Counted from the stretch's first letter, positions 1 through 6,873 are shown. The stretch: 7,268 nucleotides of DNA from Acidimicrobiaceae bacterium (GCA_003476595.1 DMTU01000038.1:31355-38622), one strand, 5' to 3'. Numbers and translations: made by a program. The notes: a model not told the origin generated them from the sequence alone.

Positions 1-1
1 C

Positions 2-790
2 GGGATCGCGCGCGGCGAGCTCCTCTACTTCCTCGACGACGACATCCTCTTCGGCCCCCGCCTCTTGGCCCGGCTGGCCGAGCTGGCCGAAGCGCATCCT
101 GACTGCGGCGTGTACGGGGGCCCGAACGACACCCCTCGGCGCAGCTCCCGGTTCCAGCGCGTCCAGGGCGCTGTGCTGGCATCGCTGGTGGCGAGCGGCC
201 CGGTCCGCCGTCGGTACGGGCGGCATCCGGAGGGACGAGCCGACGAGCGCTGGTTCATCCTGTGCAACCTGGCGGTGCGCCGCACGGTCATGCGCCGCTT
301 CGATGAAGAGCTCGTGTGCGCGGAGGAGAACGCACTGTTGTCCGAGCTCCATGCTGTCGGGGTCACGATGCACTACGACCCCGAGCTCAGCGTGTTCCAC
401 GAACGCCGCTCCGATCTGCGCGGGTTCGTGCAGCAGATGCACAAGTACGGCCGAGGCCGAGGTCAGGTGATCCGGCGCGACGGCATCCACACCCACCCGG
501 CGTTCCTCCTTCCCGCCGGTCTCGTTGCGTACCTCGCCGTCGCTCCCCTGCTCTGGCTCCTCGTCGGACCGATCGCGCTGGTGCCCGCCGGTGGGTACGT
601 CGCGGTCGTGCTGGGCGGAGCCGCCAAGGTCGCGTCGTCCATGAAGCGGGCAACCGACGCCCCGCTGGCTGCGCTCCTGATCGTGGTGGTGCACGGGTGC
701 TACGGCACCGGCGTCATCCGTGGGCTCCTGCGCAAGCCCCGCCGGCGGACACCGCGCCGTACGGCGCCGGCCGAGCTCTCCTCGCGATGA
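2..790 (+). CDS. Family 2 glycosyltransferase with C-terminal membrane tail, 5'-truncated
   Basis: The start lies outside the window; 262 residues and the TGA stop are present. Residues 1-14 of the fragment read GIARGELLYFLDDD. This is the strand leading into the metal- and nucleotide-sugar-binding DxD-type motif of GT-A fold GT2 enzymes (Asp 12-14). A later acidic CAEEN motif (fragment residues 106-110) fits the position of the acidic catalytic/acceptor motif. It is followed by a HERR...KYGRGRG segment (about 132-153) common in GT2 enzymes with membrane tails. Two to three hydrophobic segments follow (about 166-193, 194-211 and 220-241), then an Arg-rich cytoplasmic end. The likely role is sugar transfer to a lipid-linked or polymeric glycan at the cytoplasmic face. 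The stop overlaps the next ATG as ATGA, so it is the upstream member of an operon with the Wzm/Wzt exporter. Substrate and linkage cannot be told from the sequence. Confidence 0.88.
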   Translation, partial: GIARGELLYFLDDDILFGPRLLARLAELAEAHPDCGVYGGPNDTPRRSSRFQRVQGAVLASLVASGPVRRRYGRHPEGRADERWFILCNLAVRRTVMRRFDEELVCAEENALLSELHAVGVTMHYDPELSVFHERRSDLRGFVQQMHKYGRGRGQVIRRDGIHTHPAFLLPAGLVAYLAVAPLLWLLVGPIALVPAGGYVAVVLGGAAKVASSMKRATDAPLAALLIVVVHGCYGTGVIRGLLRKPRRRTPRRTAPAELSSR

Positions 791-1563
791 CCGCCCCCGC
801 ACGCACCGCCGCCGGCGACGCCGAGCTGCTGTTGACGCTCGTCGAGCGCCAGCTCCGGGTTCGCTCCAAGCGCTCGATGCTCGGCATGGTGTGGCCGTCG
901 GTGTCCCCGTTGGTGATGCTGGCGCTGTACTCCTACGTGTTCAACCGGGTCTTCAACGTCCCGGTCGAGCGCTACCCGGAGTTCCTCTTCGCCGGGCTCC
1001 TCCCGTGGGCGTTCCTCAGCCAGTCCGTCGCCACCTCCATCCCGAGCCTGTCCGTGGAGGCCCCGTTGGTCCGCCGGGCGCCGTTCCGCCACGAGCTGGT
1101 CCCGATGGCGAACGTGCTCGCCCACGCCCTGTACTTCGTCGTGTCGACGGTCGGGTTCTGCGCGTACCTGGCCTGGCACGGTCGCCTCGCCTGGTCCGTG
1201 CTCCCGGCGCTGGTCGCGCCCATGCTGGCGGTGGTCGTGTTCGGGGCCGGCCTGTGCCAGGTGCTCGCCCTCTTCGACGTCTACAACCGGGATCTCCGCT
1301 GGGTCGTCGGCAACGTCCTCACGATCTGGTTCTTCCTCCTCCCCATCGTCTACCGCCCGCAGATGGTGCCCGAGGGGCTGCAGTTCCTGCAGTCCACCGA
1401 CCCGATGAACATGATCGTCGGGCAGTTCCGCGACGTCCTCTACTACGGGTCCGTCTCGCGGCCCGGCCACATGGCGCTCATGCTGATCGTGTCCGCCGTC
1501 TTCTTCGTCGTCTGCACCGCCGTCTTCCGTCGGTGCAGCGGCGAGCTCCCCAAGGACCTGTGA
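787..1563 (+). CDS. ABC-2 type polysaccharide export permease (Wzm-like)
   Basis: This is a 258-residue integral membrane protein, the usual size for Wzm/TagG/RfbA-type permeases. I chose the ATG at 787 because it overlaps the previous stop as ATGA and because family similarity begins shortly after it; the longer open frame upstream of it is a shadow of the glycosyltransferase gene. About six hydrophobic segments are visible, near residues 36-55, 65-85, 108-128, 138-163, 172-190 and 228-247. The cytoplasmic N-terminus has a basic stretch (RQLRVRSKRS) before a GMVWP start to the first segment. The loop YNRDLRWVVGN followed by WFFLLPIVY (about 166-189) is the conserved ABC-2 exporter motif. The protein would form the membrane channel, as a dimer paired with the ATPase encoded next, and move an undecaprenyl- or decaprenyl-linked glycan outward. 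The polymer (teichoic-acid-like, galactan-like or other) is unknown. Confidence 0.92.
   Translation: MTAPARTAAGDAELLLTLVERQLRVRSKRSMLGMVWPSVSPLVMLALYSYVFNRVFNVPVERYPEFLFAGLLPWAFLSQSVATSIPSLSVEAPLVRRAPFRHELVPMANVLAHALYFVVSTVGFCAYLAWHGRLAWSVLPALVAPMLAVVVFGAGLCQVLALFDVYNRDLRWVVGNVLTIWFFLLPIVYRPQMVPEGLQFLQSTDPMNMIVGQFRDVLYYGSVSRPGHMALMLIVSAVFFVVCTAVFRRCSGELPKDL
1552..1556 (+). promoter_or_regulatory. Ribosome binding site of the Wzt-like ATPase gene
   Basis: AAGGA lies inside the last codons of the permease gene, six bases before the ATG at 1563. Together with the TGATG overlap it supports coupled re-initiation and fixes the start. No comparable site precedes the permease ATG at 787, which would rely on coupling through its ATGA overlap. 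Confidence 0.6.
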
Positions 1564-2288
1564 TGCCGTCCGATGAGATCCGGCCCGGACGGATCGAGAT
1601 CGAGGGCCTGTGGGAGGGCTACCGCCCCGGCCGCCGGCGTCGATTGCCGTGGCGAGGTCGGTGGAACTGGGCCCTCCAGGGAATCGATCTCACGGTCGAG
1701 TCGGGGGAGATGGTCGGCGTCATCGGCCACAACGGCTCGGGCAAGACGACCCTGCTGCAGTCGGTCGCCGGGGTGCTGCGCCCGTCACGAGGGAGCGTCC
1801 GCACGACTGGACGGGTCGGATCGCTGGTCCACCTCGACGCCGGATTCCACCGGGACCTGAGCGGGCACGAGAACCTGCTCATCGGCGGCGTGCTGCTGGG
1901 CATGCGCAGAGGCGAGGTCCGGCGGCACTACGACGAGATCCTGCAGTTCACCGGGCTCACCAGGGACGAGCTCGACGACCCCATCAGCACGTACTCGAGC
2001 GGCATGGGCCTCCGGCTCGGCTTCGCGCTCCTGGCCTGCTCACGCCCATCGGTGGTGCTGGTGGATGAGGTGCTGGCGGTGGGCGACGAGGACTTCCAGC
2101 GACAGTGCATCGACCGCATCGAGTCGATGCTCGACGGCGGCGCTGCGGCGCTCCTCGCTTCGCACGACCTCGACCTCATCGCCAAGCACTGCGACCGCGT
2201 GATGCTCCTCCAGCGGGGCGAGCAGCTCTTCACCGGGCCGACGCTCGAGGGCATCGAGCGGTACCACCAGGCACCGCCAGCCCGCTGA
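1563..2288 (+). CDS. ABC transporter ATPase for polysaccharide export (Wzt-like)
   Basis: This is a 241-residue ATPase. The ATG shares one base with the permease stop (TGATG), and an AAGGA ribosome-binding sequence lies at 1552-1556, six bases upstream. Visible motifs are Walker A GHNGSGKTT (55-63), the family-typical LDAGFHRDLSGHENL segment (91-105), the ABC signature TYSSGMG (143-149), Walker B VVLVDE followed by VLAVGDEDFQ (164-179), and the switch His of ASHD (His201). The N-terminal RWNWALQGIDLTVESGE lead-in and the GDEDFQ tail of Walker B are typical of Wzt/TagH/RfbB-type export ATPases rather than drug exporters. The protein ends soon after the nucleotide-binding domain. It therefore lacks the long C-terminal carbohydrate-binding domain seen in some O-antigen Wzt proteins, and polymer recognition probably does not use such a domain. 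It powers the permease encoded just upstream. Confidence 0.93.
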   Translation: MPSDEIRPGRIEIEGLWEGYRPGRRRRLPWRGRWNWALQGIDLTVESGEMVGVIGHNGSGKTTLLQSVAGVLRPSRGSVRTTGRVGSLVHLDAGFHRDLSGHENLLIGGVLLGMRRGEVRRHYDEILQFTGLTRDELDDPISTYSSGMGLRLGFALLACSRPSVVLVDEVLAVGDEDFQRQCIDRIESMLDGGAAALLASHDLDLIAKHCDRVMLLQRGEQLFTGPTLEGIERYHQAPPAR

Positions 2289-4169
2289 CTACGAGCTCTG
2301 TCGAGCGAGTGCCGCGAGGTTGCGCTGCACCAGCTCGTCGTCCGGGTCGATGGCCTCAGCCTGTTCCAGCACGGCCTGCACCTCGAGGTAGCGCTCCTGC
2401 TCGGCGAGAGGTGCCGCGTGGTCGATCAGTGCCCGCACGTACGCGGCTGCGATGCTGCGGAACGGCCACTCGTCGGCGAGTCCCTCCACGCGAGCGAAGT
2501 CCATCGCCTCGACCAGCTCAGCATGGACCGCTGCATCGACCTCACGGACCCCTGGCTCACCGGGCACGACGATTGAGATGAGGCCACGAGGCTCCAGGGC
2601 GTACGCCCGGGCCGCGAAGGAGGTGGACGCGGAGTCGAAGGCGACCGGTCGGTCGTCCGCCTCGATGACCATCTCGATGAGCGTCCGACCGCACTCCTCC
2701 GTGGGCAGGGCCAGCCGCTCCTTGACCTGTTCGCAGTACCACGGGGCGACGATGCCGACGGCGTCGATCACCTCGACGTCCGGGCGCATCTCCTCCACGA
2801 TCTGCGCGTACTGGAGCGGGAAGCCGGCATCGGCGCCCGCCACGAAGAGGACCCCATCGGGAGGTACCGCCGAGAGGACGTCCTCGGCATACGCTTCGCT
2901 GACCCCACCATCGTGGGACGCCGGCCCGTGATGGGCGAGCACAGGGCCCGCCAGCAACACGACGGCCAGACCGGCGGCGACGACGTTCGCTCGGCGGGCC
3001 AGTGCCGCTCGTCGCTCGGCGCGATCTCGGCGGCGACCCTGGTCCGCTGACGACCCCATCCACCGCTGCAGCGCATCCAGGCCCATCCAGGCTCCGATGG
3101 CTGTCCACAGCGCGAGCACCAGGGACGCCGCCAGCACGAAGCCGCCGTAGACCAAGCCGGTGTCGAATCCGGTGGGCCGCCCGATGCCGACGGCGAACAG
3201 CGCGCCGAGGATGTTCACCACGAAGACGCCGGCAAGCAGCGACGCCGCGGGACGAGAGATGCGGCGGAACGATCCCCACGCGCCGGCAGCCGCGAGGGCC
3301 ACCACCGCGAGCGAGAACTCGCGCGTCAGGAGCAGGCCATACCGTCCCAGCTGGACGGGGAGCCGGCCGAGGTCGGTCGCGGCGATCCGAGCGTCCTGGT
3401 CCCCGACCGAGGTGAAGCTGGCCGCGCCCCAGCCGAAGTCACGCATCGAGATGAGCGCGACCAACCGGTCGAAGGAGCTCGCGTCACCCCAGTTCACGGC
3501 GGGATCCTGCCCGGCACGCACGTACACGAACCCCCAGAGCGCGACGCTGACCACGGCCGCGGCGAGTACGCCGGCCGCCGCCGGACGGAGCACTCCCCGC
3601 CGGAAGAGGAGCACGCCGAGCACGATGCCGGGCAGGGCCAGAGCCACCACCTGGTAGGAGGCACCCGACGCAAGCCCGAGGCAGGCGCCGGCGAGCGCCA
3701 GCAGCCAGAGAGAACCGCCACGGCCCCAACGCAGGACGCACAGGATCGCGCCGGCCAGGAGCAACGACGTCAGCGGGTAGAACTTGGCGAAGCCGGCGTA
3801 GAACCAGAACGACGTCGCCGTCGCCAGCGACAGCGCGCCGACTGCGGCGGCCGGCTTCGGGACGTCGATCTCCCGTCCGATGGCATAGACGAGGACCACG
3901 GCGCCGATCGCGCACACGGTGCTGAACAGGTTGACCCGGGCCGAGAGGGAGCCAAACGGGATCAACCAGCTGAAAGCGCGAGCCAACAGGACGTACGCCG
4001 GATAGCCCGGGGCGTGCAGGATGCCGACGCTGTGCACGCCTGCGACGGACTCGGGGGCATCCCCGCCGTCGACCCTCGGGTCGAAGGTGGAGGCGAACAG
4101 CGCAGCGGAGATCAGCGCCACCCCGGCCGGCCAGGCCCAGGCTCGCAACCGGACACGGTCGAGGAGCAC
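2289..4169 (-). CDS. DUF2723 family membrane protein, probable GT-C-type glycosyltransferase
   Basis: This 626-residue protein starts at a GTG at 4167-4169. The N-terminus carries the DUF2723 signature: GGDAPES (35-41), GILHAPGYPAYVLLARAF (49-66) and SARVN (76-80), then NWGD (226-229). About eleven or twelve hydrophobic segments lie between residues 13 and 413, with a basic cytoplasmic loop near 370-393. The last ~210 residues are soluble: VPPDGVLFVAGADAGFPLQY and VIDAVGIVAPWYCEQV are typical of DUF2723 C-terminal regions, and 586-622 resembles a short TPR-like helical pair. Known: this domain occurs in eukaryotic TMEM260, a protein O-mannosyltransferase. Inferred: it uses a lipid-linked sugar on the outer membrane face, with Asp37 or Glu40 as candidate catalytic acids. 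The acceptor is unknown; the neighbouring secreted surface protein is one candidate. No Shine-Dalgarno sequence precedes the GTG. The stop touches the convergent ATPase stop. Confidence 0.85.
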   Translation of the reverse strand: MLLDRVRLRAWAWPAGVALISAALFASTFDPRVDGGDAPESVAGVHSVGILHAPGYPAYVLLARAFSWLIPFGSLSARVNLFSTVCAIGAVVLVYAIGREIDVPKPAAAVGALSLATATSFWFYAGFAKFYPLTSLLLAGAILCVLRWGRGGSLWLLALAGACLGLASGASYQVVALALPGIVLGVLLFRRGVLRPAAAGVLAAAVVSVALWGFVYVRAGQDPAVNWGDASSFDRLVALISMRDFGWGAASFTSVGDQDARIAATDLGRLPVQLGRYGLLLTREFSLAVVALAAAGAWGSFRRISRPAASLLAGVFVVNILGALFAVGIGRPTGFDTGLVYGGFVLAASLVLALWTAIGAWMGLDALQRWMGSSADQGRRRDRAERRAALARRANVVAAGLAVVLLAGPVLAHHGPASHDGGVSEAYAEDVLSAVPPDGVLFVAGADAGFPLQYAQIVEEMRPDVEVIDAVGIVAPWYCEQVKERLALPTEECGRTLIEMVIEADDRPVAFDSASTSFAARAYALEPRGLISIVVPGEPGVREVDAAVHAELVEAMDFARVEGLADEWPFRSIAAAYVRALIDHAAPLAEQERYLEVQAVLEQAEAIDPDDELVQRNLAALARQSS

Positions 4170-4177
4170 GGGGGGCG

Positions 4178-4183
4178 ACGCTA
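4178..4183 (-). promoter_or_regulatory. Possible -10 element for a leaderless DUF2723 gene transcript
   Basis: On the - strand TAGCGT (TANNNT form) ends eight bases before the GTG at 4169, so transcription could begin at or next to the start codon. This would explain the missing Shine-Dalgarno sequence, and leaderless genes are common in actinobacteria. No good -35 hexamer is seen at the matching distance (the bases there read GGGGAG), so the call is weak. Confidence 0.3.
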
Positions 4184-4235
4184 CCAGCCCTCGGTCCGCC
4201 CTCCCCGTAGGGCCGCGACGGAGCCCGGACGCGGA

Positions 4236-4265
4236 GATGGCCCCGGTCCGAAGACCGGGGCCATC
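4236..4265 (-). terminator. Hairpin terminator after the surface protein gene (no U tract)
   Basis: This is a perfect 13-bp inverted repeat. The arms are 4236-4248 and 4253-4265 and the loop is 4249-4252. Read on the - strand the loop is TTCG closed by C-G, the extra-stable cUUCGg tetraloop. It lies about 43 bases after the TGA of the CWB2 protein gene and about 66 bases before the DUF2723 start. No run of U follows the stem (the next bases are TCCGCG), as in many actinobacterial U-less terminators. It could also protect the 3' end of an abundant transcript or attenuate read-through into the DUF2723 gene. Confidence 0.72.
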
Positions 4266-4308
4266 GCCTCAACTCATTGGCTCACGAGGAGCCGATCTCG
4301 TTCTCGGC

Positions 4309-6864
4309 TCAGCCGATCTGGAGGTCGGTGCTCCCGGCGAGGCTCACGTTGGTGAGGTCCTCGGTGTCCGTGAAGTTGGCCGCCGTGGTGATGGTGACCG
4401 GGTACTCGATGACACCGTCACCGCCGACGTTGCGGTCCTCGGCGACCTCACCGATCGTGACGGTGAGGGTGTCGAAGAGGTCAGCGTCGCCGTCGGTGCC
4501 CGGCCCGTAGGCGCACTGGGCGCTCGTGTAGTCATCGTCGGCGACGGGGGTGTTGTCGCAGATGATGCGGAACGTGTCGCCGTCGGCGTCGGTGAGCCAC
4601 AGCTCCTCGTCGCCGTCAACGGTCCCGGCGGGCGTACCCATGTTCTCGTTGAAGACGATGGTCCAGACATCGCCGGTGTCGACACGACCCTCGGTGACGG
4701 CGTCGTTGGTCAGCGTCGCCGAGGTGATGACCGGAGCGTCGCCCGTGGCGATGCTGAACTCGACGGCGGCCGAAGCCTCCGAAGCGAGGTCAAAGTCGTC
4801 CTCGACGGTGCGGGTGTAGACGACGGCGCAGTAGTCGCCGTCATCCAGCTCCTCAGCGTCGATCGTGACCGCACCCGAGAGGCCAGTCGTGTTGCCGGTC
4901 CAGAACGGCGCGGCCGCGCTCTCTTCGCAGGCGTTGGTGTCGTCACCATCGTCTGCGTAGACCTCGACGAAGTAGTTGTAGACGAAGCCACCGGTGGCGG
5001 CGTCCCACGTGAGGCGGGCGTCGTCAGCTTCGGTGTCGCTACCGCTGTCGAAGTCACCGACCACCACGTTCAGGTCCGTCGGAGCATCGGCGTCGTAGTC
5101 GTGGATCTCGAAGGCCACAACCAGATCGCCGTTCTGGTTGTAGTTCGTCTCCTCGAAGTCGACCTCGTCACCGATCGAGAGGTAGTCCTCGAACTGTGCC
5201 TGGGTGATCTTGAAATCGTTCGGGAACTCGGGAACATCCTCGGCGTACTCGAACGTGTCGTTGTCGTCGTAGTAGAGGGTGTAGTACGAGCCGCCCCACG
5301 TGTCCTGGCCAGCGACCAGGTTCCGCTCGGTGTCGAAGAAGAACACGTCCACGTCGTCGCTGAAGCCGTTGGGAGCTTCGGGCGGCAGGAACTCGGTGAC
5401 GCCGCCGACAGCGAACTCCTCGGTGGGAACGCCGCTGCCGTTGATGTCGAGACCGTCGCAGCTGCCTGCTTCGTCCTGGTAGGCGACGGGCACGACGTAG
5501 CCGATGTCAGCGTCGTCGTCGGTCGCGATGGTGACGGCGATCTGGCCGTTGACGGGGGTCACACCCTCTTCGAGCGTGCCGTACGAACCGGCGACGCCGT
5601 TGATGGCGACGATGTCCGCCGGGACGAGGCCGGGATCGGCGCAACCGTCGGTACCGAGGTCAGCGAAGGGACCAGCCAGCGCAGGGTTGAACAGCTCGAT
5701 GTCGTAGGTGGTGCCGGGGGCAACGCCGGTGACGATGTAGCTGCGGGTGTCGGTCGAGCCGGACTCGAGGGTGACCGCATCATCGGGGATGATGTCGAGG
5801 TCGGTCGAGCACTGGGCCGCGGCCTGGTGCGCATCCTCGATGCCGTCGGTGACGGCAGCCGGGCCGCCGTAGACGACCTGGGCGTCGAAGATGTTGCAGT
5901 TCTCAACCAGGAAGCCAGCGGAGGCCGTGGCGACCGAAGCCGTCGGGGTCAGCACGATCGGCGCCTCGATGGTGCCGGCGTGCGGGCCGCCCGCGAGGGC
6001 GTCGGCGAAGGTCTCACCCGTGGCGAGGGAGAACTCCGGGCCGTCCCAGCCGAGCTCGCCGAGGAGGAACTCCGAGTTGAAGTCCACGGCGGTCTCGTAG
6101 CGGGTGGCGCCCTCGAAGCGGTCGACGATGATGCCCATGCCGGCGACCTCGGTGGCGACGTCCTCGGAGACGGCGTTGGGGCCGCCCACGATCAGGACGC
6201 GCTCGATGCCCTCAGCCATGAGGGAGGCGGCGGTCTGGTCGTTGAGGTCGTCAGCCGGCGTCAGCAGGACCGGGATGTCGAGCGCGAAGGCAGCCGGGCT
6301 CGACGCAACCGCGTCGGGGAACCGGAGGCCGTTGACCAGGATGGCCGTCGTCTCGTTGCCCAGCGTCTCGCCGATCGTGGTGATCATCGAGGCGGCTTCG
6401 GTCGCGGTGCCGTACCGGGTGGCGCCGGCAACGCGCTCGACGGTCATGCCGTCGGCTTCGATGGCGGCTTCGACCGAGGCCGAAACAGCGGCGGGGCCGC
6501 CCATGATGTACACGGTGTCCGGATCGAGGCGGTCGAGCTCTGCCGCCGTCTCGGTCGGGATCGCGTCCATCTGGGTGAGCAGGATGGGAGCGTTCAGCTC
6601 GCCAGCGAGGCCACCACCGGCCAGCGCGTCGGCGAACTCCTGGCCGGTGGCCAGGACGACGTCGTCGGAGCCGCCGGGGAAGGTGGCGGCGGAGATCGCC
6701 GCAGCGGTGCCGTACCGCGTGGGGCCGTCGACGCGGACGGAGCTGGTGGGCTCCACCGCGCCTGCGGGAGTAGTGACCATGCCGAGACCGGCGAGACCGA
6801 GCGTTGCGGCGAGCGCAGACGCAGCGATCTTCCGGCGGCTAGGCCGAAGGGACCTGGAACTCAT
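4309..6864 (-). CDS. Secreted surface protein with three cell wall-binding repeats 2 (CWB2) and Ig/FN3-like C-terminal region
   Basis: This protein has 851 residues; the ATG at 6862-6864 follows an AGGAG site by nine bases. A signal peptide is clear: basic RSLRPSRRK, hydrophobic core about 13-30, and probable cleavage after AGA at 36. Three CWB2 repeats follow, each with a (G/V)(P/A)TRY-type start and a GGPxAV end: about 43-130, 143-235 and 248-340. Each has a P-(I/V)-(L/V)-L-T core (PILLT, PVLLT, PIVLT). In C. difficile, CWB2 triplets anchor proteins to anionic wall polymer. Residues 355-500 are unassigned beta-rich sequence, 593-706 look FN3-like, and 709-840 resemble Ig-like domains of S-layer and adhesin proteins. 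By hand count the mature chain has about 155 Asp/Glu against 17 Lys/Arg. There is no LPXTG or C-terminal membrane segment, so anchoring is presumably non-covalent. The role is structural or adhesive by inference. Confidence 0.92.
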   Translation of the reverse strand: MSSRSLRPSRRKIAASALAATLGLAGLGMVTTPAGAVEPTSSVRVDGPTRYGTAAAISAATFPGGSDDVVLATGQEFADALAGGGLAGELNAPILLTQMDAIPTETAAELDRLDPDTVYIMGGPAAVSASVEAAIEADGMTVERVAGATRYGTATEAASMITTIGETLGNETTAILVNGLRFPDAVASSPAAFALDIPVLLTPADDLNDQTAASLMAEGIERVLIVGGPNAVSEDVATEVAGMGIIVDRFEGATRYETAVDFNSEFLLGELGWDGPEFSLATGETFADALAGGPHAGTIEAPIVLTPTASVATASAGFLVENCNIFDAQVVYGGPAAVTDGIEDAHQAAAQCSTDLDIIPDDAVTLESGSTDTRSYIVTGVAPGTTYDIELFNPALAGPFADLGTDGCADPGLVPADIVAINGVAGSYGTLEEGVTPVNGQIAVTIATDDDADIGYVVPVAYQDEAGSCDGLDINGSGVPTEEFAVGGVTEFLPPEAPNGFSDDVDVFFFDTERNLVAGQDTWGGSYYTLYYDDNDTFEYAEDVPEFPNDFKITQAQFEDYLSIGDEVDFEETNYNQNGDLVVAFEIHDYDADAPTDLNVVVGDFDSGSDTEADDARLTWDAATGGFVYNYFVEVYADDGDDTNACEESAAAPFWTGNTTGLSGAVTIDAEELDDGDYCAVVYTRTVEDDFDLASEASAAVEFSIATGDAPVITSATLTNDAVTEGRVDTGDVWTIVFNENMGTPAGTVDGDEELWLTDADGDTFRIICDNTPVADDDYTSAQCAYGPGTDGDADLFDTLTVTIGEVAEDRNVGGDGVIEYPVTITTAANFTDTEDLTNVSLAGSTDLQIG

Positions 6865-6873
6865 ACAGAAGTT

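Larger units (their letters stand above)
4170..4308. other. Intergenic region between surface protein and DUF2723 genes
   Basis: This 139-base spacer separates two genes of the same orientation. It contains a strong 13-bp hairpin at 4236-4265 (listed separately) and a candidate -10 for the downstream gene. A weaker 7-bp inverted repeat (GAGCCGA at 4289-4295, TCGGCTC at 4304-4310) overlaps the surface protein stop codon. No small ORF with convincing codon use was seen. Confidence 0.6.

Noticed and set aside
316..786. N-terminal extension of the permease frame
   Set aside because: The added residues are Arg/Pro-rich out-of-frame translation of the glycosyltransferase gene. The ATG at 787 has the ATGA overlap and begins the family-like protein.
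720..1562. N-terminal extension of the ATPase frame
   Set aside because: It is a shadow of the permease gene with Arg/Pro/Gly-rich composition. The ATG at 1563 has a nearby AAGGA and gives the normal length for the family.
2293..2306. Short GCTC-TGTC-GAGC fold at the convergent junction as a bidirectional terminator
   Set aside because: Only four base pairs, lying inside the last codons of the DUF2723 gene, so it is too weak to call.
4289..4310. Inverted repeat GAGCCGA...TCGGCTC at the surface protein stop codon
   Set aside because: Only seven base pairs, overlapping the stop codon, and far weaker than the 13-bp hairpin just downstream. It is probably chance in GC-rich DNA.
6826..6864. Twin-arginine (Tat) signal in the surface protein (SRRKIAA)
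   Set aside because: The twin Arg is present, but the residues after it do not fit the usual x-hydrophobic-Leu pattern and the core is typical of Sec signals. Sec export is more likely, although Tat cannot be excluded.
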